Shown one piece after another: positions 32,568 to 45,372 of a stretch of DNA of 64,000 nucleotides. Numbering within the stretch: the first letter of the stretch is position 1; every line of letters begins with the position of its first letter. The stretch comes from Membranipora membranacea. Its lineage: Eukaryota; Bryozoa; Gymnolaemata; Cheilostomatida; Membraniporidae. Location of the stretch: assembly GCA_914767715.1 (NCBI GenBank), contig OU612066.1:38168283-38232282 (forward strand). The letters run 5' to 3'. The translations under genes were made by a program, and so were the position numbers. The notes below the pieces were generated by a model. The model was not told where the DNA came from, did no database searches, and was given only the letters and a program-made list of their open reading frames with translations.

Positions 32568-34684
32568 ATGGTTAGTATCAGTTGATGATTTTTATCCCGC
32601 TAAAACTCTACATATACATCATCATCTGATCATGTCTTGCCCCTGAGTGGATACATACATATCTCAAGTCACGATTTCTGCTCTGGTTACTCCAAATAAA
32701 TCTATACTATACATATGAATTGATCCTATCAGGCAACAACTGCCTGTTAAGACATGTTGAGATTGGCCACTGACTTGTGGGTTTGTATGATCAGGCTGTT
32801 ACCTTGGTCTTATTGCGATCCGAGCTCATTAAGTTGATGCAGTTTAGAGCATGGGTATCACTTTATGAAGACCAAAGTAAGGTTTGTCCATGTAGTAATA
32901 AGTGCTTGAGTTAAAAAGATTGACAATTAATTACTGTTCTGTAGAAGGTGAGTGTCTGTGTTATGTATTGTTGTAGTATTAGTAAGTAGAGTATGGACCA
33001 TGATGTCATCTGATCTAGCCTTGAGGAGTTATTCATCATTGCGTCTAATTTTGTTTTAGAGTGAAGCGACCGTGAGAACCAGGAAGTTCATGACCAACCG
33101 CCTGCTCAGCAGGAAACAGATGGTAAGAAATATATGTATGACTCGTGTCAAAGTGAAAGTCAGTTTGGTTGATAATTGATGAGCATTGCATGCATTTTCA
33201 GGTCATGTTTTAATCCTATGCAACATATATTCTCGAACCCAACAGCAACACCTTTGGTGAGTGCACTGCTGCATTGGTTGCTGAGTTGAATAGGCAAACA
33301 TATATTTTACCATTGGAAGTAATCCACACAAAAGGAACTAGTTATACTGATGCTATTATCTCAGTCAATAATCATCTTAGTGTGCAAAGCACTTTTCGTT
33401 TTGGTCGTCCTTTCATGGTAGCTATCAGGGAGTGTCTCAGATCTTGGGCCTATGGGAGACAAAGAAATTGTCACTAATGTACTGGAGGAAGGCCTGACTC
33501 AATTCTTTGCTGTGAAATAATTATGTTACTTACCTTTCTATGCAGGTTGTTGACATCTTGCATCCAGGTGCACCCACAGTCAAGAAAACCACAGTGCGAG
33601 AGAAGTTAGCTCGCATGTACAAGACCACCCCAGACACCATCTTCTGCTATGGATTTAAAACTAACTTTGGAGGTGGCAAAACTTCCGGATTTGCTCTTGT
33701 CTACGACTCTGTTGACCATGCTAAGAAGTTTGAGCCCAAGTTCAGACTTGCAAGAGTAAGTAGCAATCATATCGTGTAACAGCAAAGCTGTCCCAGCGCG
33801 TCTAAGTGCTAGCTGGCAAAACCAAAATTTGCAGTTGGGACCACTTTCTGAAGATCATTTCACAAATGTCCACAAGAAAACTTGTATGTTTTACAAATTG
33901 GTTAAGGAAGCCATTTGAACCAAAACAACCCATTACATCATCTATACAATGCAAACACAAAAGTCCCATTATCTCAGTTTGCCAAAAGTATCAGTTGTTG
34001 TCAGGGTTAGTACTTTGTCGAGGTGGGCTGTATTGACCAGTCAAAAACTCAAGTGAGTCAAAAGTTGTAGTCTTTGATGGAATAGCTTTGCTGATATTCC
34101 TATCAGCTTAGGTTGGTATGTTGATATGTTACAGCTGTGGTAACCTTTGTGGCCAGGGGTTGATGATAATCCGATGATACTTCGCCATTCCTTATGTACT
34201 GTTGTAAAATGTACTAGCTGGAATGTGATCAGTATATACATGCTACAAACTTACTCTGTTGATTGTCCATCAACTAGATTGTGTATATATAGTGACAGAG
34301 TGAACAACCTGAACGGTCCGTTTAGGTTCAATTGGCCAGATCATTGGTCAAGCAAATCCCTGCAAGTCTCTGCTCAGTAATTGTCTGCCCTTATACCCAT
34401 GTAAAATTATTATGTCATAAAACAGCTAGCTGTGTATTATTTCATCCATCTATGTTAGAACACACAGTGGCAAAGCTCACCTAACTCTAGCTTGTTCCCT
34501 TGCTCCCTCCCCATGTACTCCCCATGTACCGTAAATTGCTAAGTTAACAATATTTGCACTTTATTTGTAGCACGGTATGCTTGATATCAAGAAACAGGGA
34601 AGGAAGCAGCGAAAGGAAAGAAAGAACAGACAGAAGAAGGTCAGAGGAACAGCCAAGGCTAAAATTGGTGCTGGAAAGAAGTAA
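32568..34684 (+). CDS. RPS24: 40S ribosomal protein S24 (eS24)
   Basis: This is a structural protein of the small ribosomal subunit, required for 18S rRNA maturation. There are four exons: 32568-32570 (ATG only, followed by GTTAGT), 33060-33122, 33546-33755 and 34571-34684, giving 129 residues (human 130-133). Exon 2 encodes [20 protein letters not shown], exon 3 [14 protein letters not shown] and [15 protein letters not shown], and exon 4 the basic tail [20 protein letters not shown] ending in GKK. All are strongly conserved in eS24. An intron directly after the start codon is usual for this gene. A poly(A) signal AATAAA is about 100 bases beyond the stop. The exons are more GC-rich than the surroundings, as expected for a highly expressed gene. 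Confidence 0.98.
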
Positions 34685-34782
34685 ATTAATCAGTTGAGAG
34701 GTTGTACTATCTCAAAATGTCATCACTGGTATTTATATACTTTTCACTCAAACTTTCTGTGCTTTTTGGCTATTCTTGATGG

Positions 34783-34788
34783 AATAAA
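34783..34788 (+). terminator. RPS24 polyadenylation signal
   Basis: AATAAA about 100 bases after the RPS24 TAA, at a usual distance for a short ribosomal protein 3' UTR. The cleavage site is not resolved. Confidence 0.6.
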
Positions 34789-35559
34789 TTGAAAAAACCG
34801 AACCCACTTACAGTTTGATAAAACTTTGAAATGAGGGTTATTCATATGGCTATGATGGGCAACTGCAAGCTCAGGACCGCATTGCAAAAACATAGCTTAC
34901 ATTAATGGTAATGAGTGTTAGCCCTGGAGTCACCAAAAGGGTGTTCAGTCAGTGAATCAATTGTATTTAATTACCAAAGACTTACACATCTAATAACAGT
35001 GAAAACTCTAATAAACAACCATTAATGTTAAAATTGAACATGTCCATTACATTAAAAATGAAGTGATTATGATTATAGTTACTGACAGGTAACTCTAGGG
35101 TTTCAGTTCATTAGCAATAGGTGAAATATTGTCGCATTTCCAAAAAAAAAATATAATCACAAAAGCAGTCCTTCCAACATTCCCAGTTTTATAGCAACAC
35201 CATGTTGGTTGTTGTTCTAAATAGAAGTGACACTGGTTTAACTAGACTCCACATACTCGAGTCGGTTAAATCTCATCCATGATAGATTCAAGCCCTATGA
35301 CCACTTTTAGTTGTTATCATAGCAAAGATAATTGATCGGCACAGAAATATATCTACATGAAAATTTTCAGGCCTGGCCAATCTAAAATTATTTACACTAC
35401 AATGGTGATAATAAATAAATAATGATTTAGGTCAATGAATGATGATTACTCTGCTTTGTAAAATAATCATGAGAGTGTTCCTTGAATATTATATGTGAAG
35501 TGGTGATGTTCTTGCGGAGGCTTGAGGGTTCGTTGAAGTTGTACATATCAATAACTCTT

Positions 35560-38500
35560 TTATGCCATCATGCTGAGAAATTCTGAAATGAGACACACCA
35601 CATTTATATTTACTGGACATGATATGTCCATGCATCAGTATGGCAGCACAAAAAGGTGGTCAGCCAAGGTAATATTATATTGTATCAATTTGACAGGATA
35701 AATGTACATATCAAGAGGAGTCGCATGCTCATCAGGTGTCAAATGCCAATTGAAGGGAAGACAAATTCTAAATTGAAAGAGCTTACCTTCATAGTTAACC
35801 ATACCGTCGCCATCTTTATCGGCCTCTTGTATCATTTGCTTAATTTCTATCTCAGTGAGATGTTCACCTAGGCTTTTCATAACTGATCTCAACTCTTCTC
35901 CGCTAATATATCCATTACCATCCTTGGTAACAGAAGGGAAATTGGTACTTGGCAACAAGTTGGAAAAAAATGAGCATTTGTTGTCTTACCTGACAATTTC
36001 TATACAAGTTCAACGCATACGGAAGAGTCATAATACATCGCATTTGAATAAGGCAATGTCTACTTAAAATTTAATAATTTTTGTCCTTACTTGATGTTCA
36101 CACTGATGATAGGAATGATTTAACAGCGCTATAGAGACCAAATAGACGTGAGTTATCTCCTCTTTTAAGATGTGAAGACAACTACTAAACAGTTTTATAA
36201 TCAATTGATGAAATTTATCAGCATCTAATCCTATGTTGTATGGAGTATTCCTGGGTTATATGTATTGCATTCTCTTGTTGATATCATTTAGTCGTATAGC
36301 ATCATGCTAGCATATTTGATCAAATCATCAGTCCTCGTTAACTTTTTCAATGCTGTGAAACGATTTATATTTTTACCTTATCAAACATTTTGAATGCTTC
36401 TCTTAGTTCATCGCCCTTATTCATTGAGCTTTTCTTCTTCTGCATCATCACCACAAACTCTTGAAAGTCAATCATCCCATTGCCTTCAAAACAGTGACCA
36501 GAATTATAAATATTACACAAAGTATTACTAATGGTAGGATAAATTAGTGTGCACTCAAATTATCAACTGTTGGATCATAGTTTATTGTACTAAACTAGAA
36601 AGCAAAAAAAAGAAGCGTAAATTTACGGCTATGTGAAGCTTGAGCAGGCCATCAGACCCTGATAACATCTATGGTGTACATAATATGTACAGTGGCCGGG
36701 GGGGGGCAAGAGTCTTGGGTCTCAGACTAAGTGGCGTAGAAACACCTGAGATTAGTCCTCGGAAAGCCGATACAGATTTGTAAACAATGAAACCAGCTTT
36801 GTTCTGCTCATTGACATCTTGTTACTCTTGTATATGTTTCACAATAGGAATACAGAACAGTGAAGTGACATGCTGTGCTCACCGTCGGTGTCGACTTCAT
36901 TGATCATATCACTGAGTTCTGTCTCTGTTGGGTTCTGGTCTAATCCTCTCATTACTATACCCAGCTCCTTAGCTGTGATCTTACCATCTCCATCTTTATC
37001 GAACAGTCTAAACGCCTCCTCAAACTCTGCAACAAATATAACCTCATGGTATATACACTATCATACACATACATTTATTAATACATAGTATCCCTATAGA
37101 CCTGTTGTAGGGTGCAGTGTTTTTGGCTTGTCAGTTCAACGTCTGACATCAAGTGTAGATGTACATCTTTGATATGCTAATTTTACCAACTTCAAACTCC
37201 CTGACTGTTAGATGCAAGTGTGTGGAGGGCTTATAGTAAAACCGTTTAGTGCCTACTTGTTGTACCATCTGAGCACCACCAACATCAAAAGTTTTTTTCC
37301 AAAGACCCTCCCCATATTCAATGGTGTTCAAAAGTACTTGCTCAATTTCTGTTTTTCCTTTTTATAACACTTTTGGGATCTTAATTATTCCTTTATGGCA
37401 ATGTAAGCTCCAAAAATGGCATACTCTCCGGCAGCCGATCAATTAACTCACAGTCGTGATGAATAGAGAGATTATTATTATCCTCTGCTAATCAATAGTG
37501 TTTAATCTATAACATTGTCCACTCTGTTACAAACAATGGGCCCAGTCAATGTGCCATTGTCTGCTGGTTCCCAGGTTACTTGGCATCTTAATTTTAGCAT
37601 TATCAAAGGTCAAGGCCAGTCTTCTCGCTGCTCTGATGGGATTTATTCTGACGCGCACCTCTGAGATGTACATTGTTTCAAAATAAAAAATACAACTCTG
37701 CATTCCCTTAGCTGTTCTACATTCAGCTGCATATTTCAAATCCGCATTGTTCCCTGAGGGAGCAGTTGTGACTGGTCAATAGGAAGACAATCATCTTTAT
37801 ATTTAGATGAGGAAATATGCGTCATAAAAGATGTTAATATCTAGATATTTAGATCTCAGAAGCAAACACTATACAAGTTTTTAGTGTCAATTTAGGAAAT
37901 TTTACAAGATGGTGAATCCACATAATCTGGCGCCTATCATATCCTTGTAAAGAGTAAGGTAAGAGCTTGTTTTGGTGACACACCCTAGAGGTTTGCTGAA
38001 ATTGTGCTGATCGCTGTTAAGCGCAACCAACAGTTTTATGACTTAAAATCAACTATATCAGAAACCCGCCCGCTGTGATTAATTTGATAAGCTCATACCA
38101 TGAGCGATTGGTTTGAGAGTATAAATGCCCTTGCACTGTTGACTATTTCGGCAAAAGGCAAGTTCAGCATGCTAGAGAATCAGATTATAACTCAGTGATC
38201 CACCAATGTAAAACAAAGAACATACCTGCCATCTGCTCTTCTGTTAAAGTGAAAGCCTGCAATAAAAGGAATATAAGATGCCATCAGCAGGGTACCTGTG
38301 TGGTAGCCGCGCAATTAAGAAGGGAAAAATTTTTAGACCACACATCCCATCAAAATATATTATCAGCTGTATTGTAAATCTGTACTAAAAAAGTTAAGAG
38401 AAAACCAGTTTCCTAATTTATGAAAATAACCCGCTTGTTTCATTGCAGGAATGACAGGTAGTATTTGAAAGAATGTCAAACACTGACATCAGGTAAGTTT

Positions 38501-38579
38501 AACTAATATGAACTTATTTTTTTTAATATTTCCTAAACAATAATTTGGGCATGCATATGAAAGATTTATTACTCACCAT
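35560..38579 (-). CDS. Calmodulin-like protein with four EF-hands
   Basis: This is a calcium sensor of the calmodulin/troponin C family. There are six exons: 38579-38577 (ATG only), 38256-38226, 37026-36883, 36483-36377, 35922-35787 and 35582-35560, giving 147 residues, close to calmodulin's 149. All four calcium loops are complete: [36 protein letters not shown] and [12 protein letters not shown]. It begins [16 protein letters not shown] and ends EFLSMMA, compared with TEEQIAEFKEAF in calmodulin. Residue differences are spread throughout, and the central linker reads [12 protein letters not shown], so it is a calmodulin-like paralogue rather than the near-invariant calmodulin itself. The intron directly after ATG is also seen in animal calmodulin genes. 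A diverged paralogue lies upstream on the same strand. Confidence 0.93.
37169..37400. repeat. Dispersed repeat, copy 2
   Basis: This is a direct copy of 31442-31681, sharing TGATATGCTAATTTTACCAA, CCCTGACTGTTAGATGCAAG and CCATATTCAATGGTGTTC. It lies in the intron between calmodulin-like exons 2 and 3. Confidence 0.9.
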
Positions 38580-39529
38580 GGTGTATAGTTTTTACTGACA
38601 ATGATTTGCTGGAGAAATATGTCAAACCTTTCTGTCCCTTTCTTGTAAACTGGTCTGACTCTGACCGATAAATGACGCAACGAACGCTAGGTGTGAACTC
38701 AAAAGCACCAGAAGCACAACTGGGACGGCTTATCGCATTTCACCAAATGCTCACAATGCCTGCCTCAATTGATGAGTATTGATCTGGGGATAATGATTAA
38801 TTCAGTCAAAGCCAAATTATTGTCAACTAGGCTTGAATAACAGAAGTCTGGCGCTGACATAAAGTATTTCATTGGATCGGTGGAAATAGACCAATCTGAG
38901 TAACTGTTGTGAGGCATTTATGTCTAATCAGCATTGAGTTAAATTGGCACCTGCTATTTATGTGATATCAATAAGCGAAGATAAATGGCACATACTATAT
39001 TATCCCTCCTGTCCAGTTAATTTCTCAATAGCGCCAGTGTCACAATTTACACATCAGGAATCGGAAATTTTTACACCTTCCCTAATGGTATGAATAATGC
39101 ATTAACTTTTAGCACGGCTTAACATGGAGGGTGTTCGTGTCAGCGATCTTCTAGAAGTAGCTGGTTTACTCATATCATATATAAGATGTACATGCTGTGT
39201 TATATGCTTAATTTATTTTCCATAAGCATGAATACATTCAAAACAGAAATCTTAAATGTGAAAGACACCACAATATTACATTGTACACCAAAACTGGAGT
39301 AAGAGAATGGCTGATGGTGATGTGAATTACGCCACATCAAAATTAGGCTGCCGAGAATATCCATATCCGTGTCATACAGCTTTCCTGAATACTGAATTAT
39401 GTCTATGAAACAAGGCTAGGATTGTTAGATAGTGAATATAATGTACTCCCGGGAGTTGTCCTGCGTAACACACATATGGCAAATTAGCTTCCGGTTCCTT
39501 CAGGAGATCACCAGGCTGAATATGGGTGA

Positions 39530-42500
39530 TCAACTGCGCGTCCCGCATAAAATACTGCATAACTCTGTAAGAAAATAATATGCAATACACAGTCTAAATA
39601 CATAAACTATGCTTTTGTTCAACGTTTGGGAAAAGAGAATAAGATGGTTTAACTGGGTGAGCTATACTTTTTATGATGGTAGATAGAAGATAGTTTTACA
39701 GTTTCCCCTTCTCCACAAACAACGGAGACGGACAAATGACCCATTGCTCCAGAATACATACGGTGTTATATTACACCAAGCCAAACATTGCTAAGTACTG
39801 ACAAGTAGTAGCAGATTGGCTGCTATGCCAAACATAAGCCTTTCTTGAGGGCTATTCAATATCTATATTATTATACTATAGAAGCACACGAAAACACATT
39901 GGTATTATATATTGTCGTCGTCGCAAGGGCATCAATTACCAATAATCCAGAATTTTCATTATTTAAGCTGCCATTCTATGTATGCATCAAAACAGTAACA
40001 GCCATCTCATCAATATTGTTTTATGTCCTCACTGGACTCAAGCAATAATGGAAGAATACCAGGCCAGTGTTAGCTTGAGATCATGAGAAAAATCTCCTAC
40101 TTAAGGACATGGACAGATGATAAAAACAATGATAGTACTGTTATTGTCCATCTGGTATCAAGGCCTCAAGGCTAATAATTGGTGTGTATGAGTTGACACT
40201 TATGATGGGGAAAGCATCCAAAGATTATTGAATGGCTTTGTTGATGTTGCCAGATTCAATAACGGGTAATGTTTCTTATTAATATTGATCGATAGCTTGC
40301 AAACATTCCCTGACAGGTATAATAACAAAGCACTTTTGCTGCCTGTCAATGTTTTACCTTGTGGCACAATAAATCGGTGTACAAGTATAGGAATACCCTA
40401 TACTTTTATTGTGGTTCAATGCTGTTCTCACTTGGACCCCCATAGAGAATGCACGCTACAGACAAAAGGCCAGTCGGTCAATGGTCATTATATGAATATC
40501 AGAAGGTCAATACAGATGTAAAAGGCGATACAGCATGATCAAAGAAAGCTGAAACCCCCCCCCCCCCATACCCCCAAAGTTCAGTGCGATGATATCCCAA
40601 TGTCTGTTCATATCAGCCTGGTGATAGTAATGCTACAAGGTTGAGAATAGGGCATGAGATAGGGCATGAGATTTTTCCAACATGCACGTGTACTGTATGT
40701 TTACTGTATGTTAATTATACAAGTACCTGAGTCTTTAGATATGTGACTTGAGTCAATTAATATATGATTCACAGGGGATATGTTTATGGGCTTTTCTATT
40801 AAGCTGCACAAGCAGTGAGTGATTAAATGGCCCCCCATGACATTTATTTCCTGTTGTTTGTTCACAGCCACATAGGGTCTATTCTCCCACACTGGAGACC
40901 ATAGACACCAGCTACTGTAAGCTTCTAACTCACAAGTATGTGGCATGTCTTAAGTCTAAGTCTAAGTTCACTAAGGAGCGTCTTACAGAGATTAAAGCTG
41001 GGGGTGACCACTGCAGGGGTGTACTTACCCCTGTAGTTAACCTTTCCATCCTTCTTGTCAGAGATTAATACAAGCATTGAGTCAATCTCCTTTACAGATA
41101 GCTTGTCTTCGCCAATGGTGGATAATTTCTTTTTTATCATTGATTCATCTAGATACCCTGTCTTAGCCCCATCAAATTCTAAAAGTACACATCAACCACA
41201 ATATAACCTATGTCGTAACAAAGTACTCTAGCTGAAATAGATAGGTGCTGTGTGAAGAAAGTTCATCAAAGGTGTCTTTTGAGCAGACTTGGATTTGTAT
41301 TTTATCCAAGCCAGGTGTTCTGGTGTGAAGTTCACTGGCATATCAGTGCTCAAAATATATTAACTCCAGAGTAGGATCAATTATTTAGAGATCTGTTTAA
41401 TCTTCATCTCTCAGGAGATGTAGCAGTCATTTCATCACACGCTGTGTCTGATGAATTATAGATGCTGCAATATACTGCTGTTTTACATTGTCCTTGCCTG
41501 CTGGGAATTGTAATATTCTTGCTTATGTTTGCAGTTAGTTCAGAGTGCACCTGGAGTTTCTGTATCATATTCATCTAATATTAGTATCATATCCGATACG
41601 CTAGATTACAGAGAAAACAGAGAAAGAGTTTTTGTGATTCTCTTTGTAGCAACTGGCAACTGGCTGTTAATAACACTGGGGATAGAGACGGAGGGTTGCG
41701 ATTGATAGCCAGTGAAATTCTTTACTGATACGTTAGACATGATCATATACCTGTATACCCTAGCTATCAGCTGCTTATTATTGTTTCTACGACATAAACT
41801 TATCAAGTATTGGGCTCACCAGCAAACGCCTCCACCATACTCTCCTCCTCTGCTTTGCGATCCCAGCCGAGATTCTGTACTAATGTGAGAATCATTGAAA
41901 AGTCTACTAGATTATTATCTAAAAACAGAAATATAACAATTACTCAACTGACTCGTTTTCTCTTCTCTTTAGAAAAAAGTTTCCAATGAAAATGTTAAAG
42001 AAAGTAAAAATAAAACAACCATCAGAATTTATGGTGTGGTCATCAAGGTGATCATTGGGAGGATTGTGTTGACGTGCAATGGCTTAATTGGTGCACAATG
42101 TTTTTGATAAATGTAGTCTGTTCACGGTGTTATACTGTATTTGCCCCAAAACTTCTCAATACTATGCAACAAGGTAATATACGCGTTGTTACATTACTCT
42201 CGACAAAACCTAAAATATTGGTATAATATAACTTTGTGTAAAAGATTGGTAAAATCTTTCTCTTATCTTACGGTACGTCAACCATAGAGTTGAGTAATTA
42301 TATTATCACTCTCAGCTTCCATTGAGCACAAATGGATCATCTAACCCTCCCTCATCTCACTGGCTAGGCTAGTTTCAGCATGTATGGAGTTGCCTGTCCT
42401 ATTTGCAGGGGCAAGCAATTCAGATCTTAGTCAATCTCGTTTCCTCCAATGGTTAGTTTTGGATGTTACCGGCTGATACTACATAATGCCTACAACTGGT

Positions 42501-45372
42501 CAGTGAAGCTCACCTGCTGCGCAGTTTTTCCTGAATTCGTCACACTCTGATTTTGAAGGATTCAGACCTATTTTCCAGAGTAATGTGATGAGATCATCAC
42601 AACTGATCATGCCATTACCTTCCTTATCAAATCCTGCAAACTCTGTCTTTAGTTCTGTAAACACATAACAACATAATATAATGTTTTATCAGTACAGTCT
42701 ATCATATATCGTTTATCTAATCATTATTTTGTATGATATAACATAACTACTCTCATCTGTACCAGTAAACAAGTAGGGCCCAGTTAGCTCATTGTGTGGT
42801 GATCACCATAAAGGCCACTGCCAAAAAACCACTGGCCATAAAGCCACTGGCCAAAAAGCCACTGGCCATTTAGCCACTAGCCAAAATGTCACTGGTCATA
42901 AAGCCACAGGCCAAAAAGTCACTGGCCATAAAGCCACTGGCCAAAAAGCCACTGGCCAAAAAGCCACTGGTCATAAGGCCACTGGCCAAAAGGCCACTGG
43001 TCATAAGGCCACTGTCCATAAAGCCACTGCCCAAAAAGCCACTGGTATCAACTTTCCATTGACATGTTTATTTTTCTGTAATGTGACAATGATTTATATT
43101 CACACGGAAAGATTTTTAGTATCTTTTTACCCGATGCACCCTGTGATCCAATTTTGTTATCACATGGTTATATCGGATCTGATACTTAACAAAAACTAAA
43201 CTCTATTGTGAACAACACAAGCCTCTACCGAAATCTATCTGTGCATCCATCGAACTTTTTTTATTATTGATGACCAACACACCCAACCGACTCAAATTGA
43301 TCGCGATTGCTTAAAGTTTGGTAACCTGATCACTGACTTTATCTGTTGTTCCCAGTAGGATATGCACCTATGCTTGGTGTGTCAAAATCAAAAATGCTAC
43401 GCCGCTCTTTCTTCTCAGTACTGCATTGCTTTGGTCTAAAAGCGCTGACTGTTTGCTTGTGATGACTTTAATTTGTCCATCAAGATACATTTTAATGTAT
43501 TAATTGGGGGTTACGGTACAGAAAAAACGTGTGAGAAGATGTCTGGATGGAGTCATTTAAAATAATTATTTGCAAAGGTTGGTGGGATCTTTTCTAACTT
43601 TACTAAAATGGGAATCAGTGAGTAGAAATAAAATTTATTGATAAATTGCATATCAAGAGCTAGAATTTTGATTTACGGGCCCAAAGGAAAGTTGATATCA
43701 TACTTCTATTATGTAACCATTGAACCAGTGGCTTTTTGGGCAGTGGCTTTTTAGACAGCGGCCTTATGACCAGTGACTTTTTGGCCAGTGGCCTTATGGG
43801 TAGTGGCCTTTTGACCAGTGGCCTTTTGGCCCGTGGCTTTATGGCCAGTGGCTTTTTCCTGTTTAAGGCACGCCAGAACATTGACAAAATACTGGTCCAT
43901 AAAGCCTCATCGTTATCAAAACTTTGATAAACAGGACGATGTTTCAACCAGAAACTCGGAATAAAGGGGGTTGAACCCATATCGCCCTCTTCAACTGTCT
44001 ATTGAGCCACGGGAATAATGTTTGTGAAAGGCAGGAAAATTAGTGAGATGATATTTGATTAAGGTTTGTGTATGGCCAGTGGCTTTTTGGCCAGTGGCTT
44101 TATGACCAGTGGCCTTTTGGCCAGTGGCTTTATGGCCAGTGGCTTTTTGGCAGTGGCCTTTTGACCCGAAATCCATTGTGTATGTAAGGCCTAAATAATT
44201 TTCTTAAATAGTCAAAATACAATTCTGCATCATGTGTCCTTAAACATTTTGCAAATGGTCTTCTGCTTTAGACGTTACAGTTACTGGAATACCTTCTACC
44301 CCCCACAACCATTCACCTCTAACAGTCAAGCTATACACCCGAGGGAGATAACCTATAAGTCTGAGGGTAAGAAAGCTCTGATACAGAATTCTGAGTGAGG
44401 CTTGAGGGTGGTTCTTGTATTGGTCAATTTAGCTTGTCGTATCAGTCAGCAACAAGTTTGATGTATAGATGGCAGATTGTTTACTCGGACATACATACAG
44501 CCAGTCTCACATATGTGATTGAGTTGTATGTTTCTTGATATTTTTCCAAATATTCAGTAGTGAAAACTATATCTATTCAAAATAAGCCTTATGGTTTTTT
44601 GCTCACATATACTAGCTGTAGTCCATAACAAACTAATACGGCAGCATTGTACTATTGTTTCAAGTCTGACTCACCCAGTATTTTTTGCTGAGTCAATGCC
44701 TCCTCACTCTGAAAATAAAATAAATAGATAATGCCAGTCAGACTCAGACTAAATCGCAAATCCTACCTACAGTTCACATCTGAAGCCGGGTATCAGTTTG
44801 TCAAACATCGAAAGACAAATTTTTTCTTATGCTCTATGTTGACAGTTTTCACCTATGGCTAGTTTTGTTTTATGTTACATTTGGCCTGGTCTACCTGGGA
44901 AGCTCAGGAATTTAGATTGTGGTTTAAAATTTATAATATATTGGGCAAAGCCTTGATTCAAGGGGGGCTTTATTGAAAAAGAGCAATAAAAAGAGTCCTG
45001 GATTGAAGATTAGCCATAAGAAGCCCTAGGAGATATTCATCTAACTAGACATTTTTAAAATTAGGGCATAACTGACCCTTCTAGAGCCTGAGTTATATAC
45101 GAGATGTTTAAGCTGACCTTCTTTCAGCACACATAGATTCAACAGATAACATTGAGAGCTGGCTTGATAGCTTTACTATTTTATAGCCCAACGAGCTGTT
45201 CTTATATTAGGCCTATACTGAACCTTATTAGCTGATGTTTTCTTCATTTACTTCACAGAGTGTTCTATGAACGTGAGTTACTTCGATTACTACTCGAGAC
45301 CAATGAAACCCTATTCTCTCCATCCAGTTAAAACCCAGTAGATAATATGATAAATTCTTAATAACTCACCAT
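39530..45372 (-). CDS. Diverged EF-hand protein, calmodulin/myosin light chain type
   Basis: There are seven proposed exons: 45372-45370 (ATG only), 44708-44675, 42654-42514, 41918-41820, 41178-41029 and a terminal 39564-39530, with one further boundary uncertainty at the end. These sum to 462 bases, or 153 residues. The layout parallels the neighbouring calmodulin-like gene: an ATG-only exon, a short second exon (SEEALTQQKIL) and matching intron phases. The first loop DKEGNGMISCDD has Asp where Glu is usual at position 12. The other three (around NNLVDFSM, DGAKTGYLDE and DKKDGKVNYR) lack key acidic ligands, so calcium binding is probably lost or weak. This recalls myosin light chains, which bind IQ motifs without calcium. 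The last exon (ELCSILCGTRS, stop 39530-39532) is phase-correct, but its identity is less sure. The long introns contain a foldback element. Confidence 0.78.
42808..44168. mobile_element. Inverted GCCACTGGCC repeat arrays (foldback-like)
   Basis: The left arm, 42808-43050, is a tandem array of a 15-16 bp unit (GCCACTGGCCATAAA or GCCACTGGCCAAAAA). The same unit recurs in inverted orientation at about 43725-43858 and 44070-44165. The block between (43050-43725) is unique AT-rich sequence, and a second unique block separates the two right-hand arrays. The unit itself contains the self-complementary GGCCAGTGGCC-like core. The arrays stay open as TGHKATGQKA repeats, which I regard as a by-product of composition. 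It lies in an intron of the diverged EF-hand gene. Confidence 0.75.

Noticed and set aside
42792-43199. TGHKATGQKA repeat open frame
   Set aside because: It follows from the GCCACTGGCC array. The inverted arrays give the same kind of frame on the other strand.
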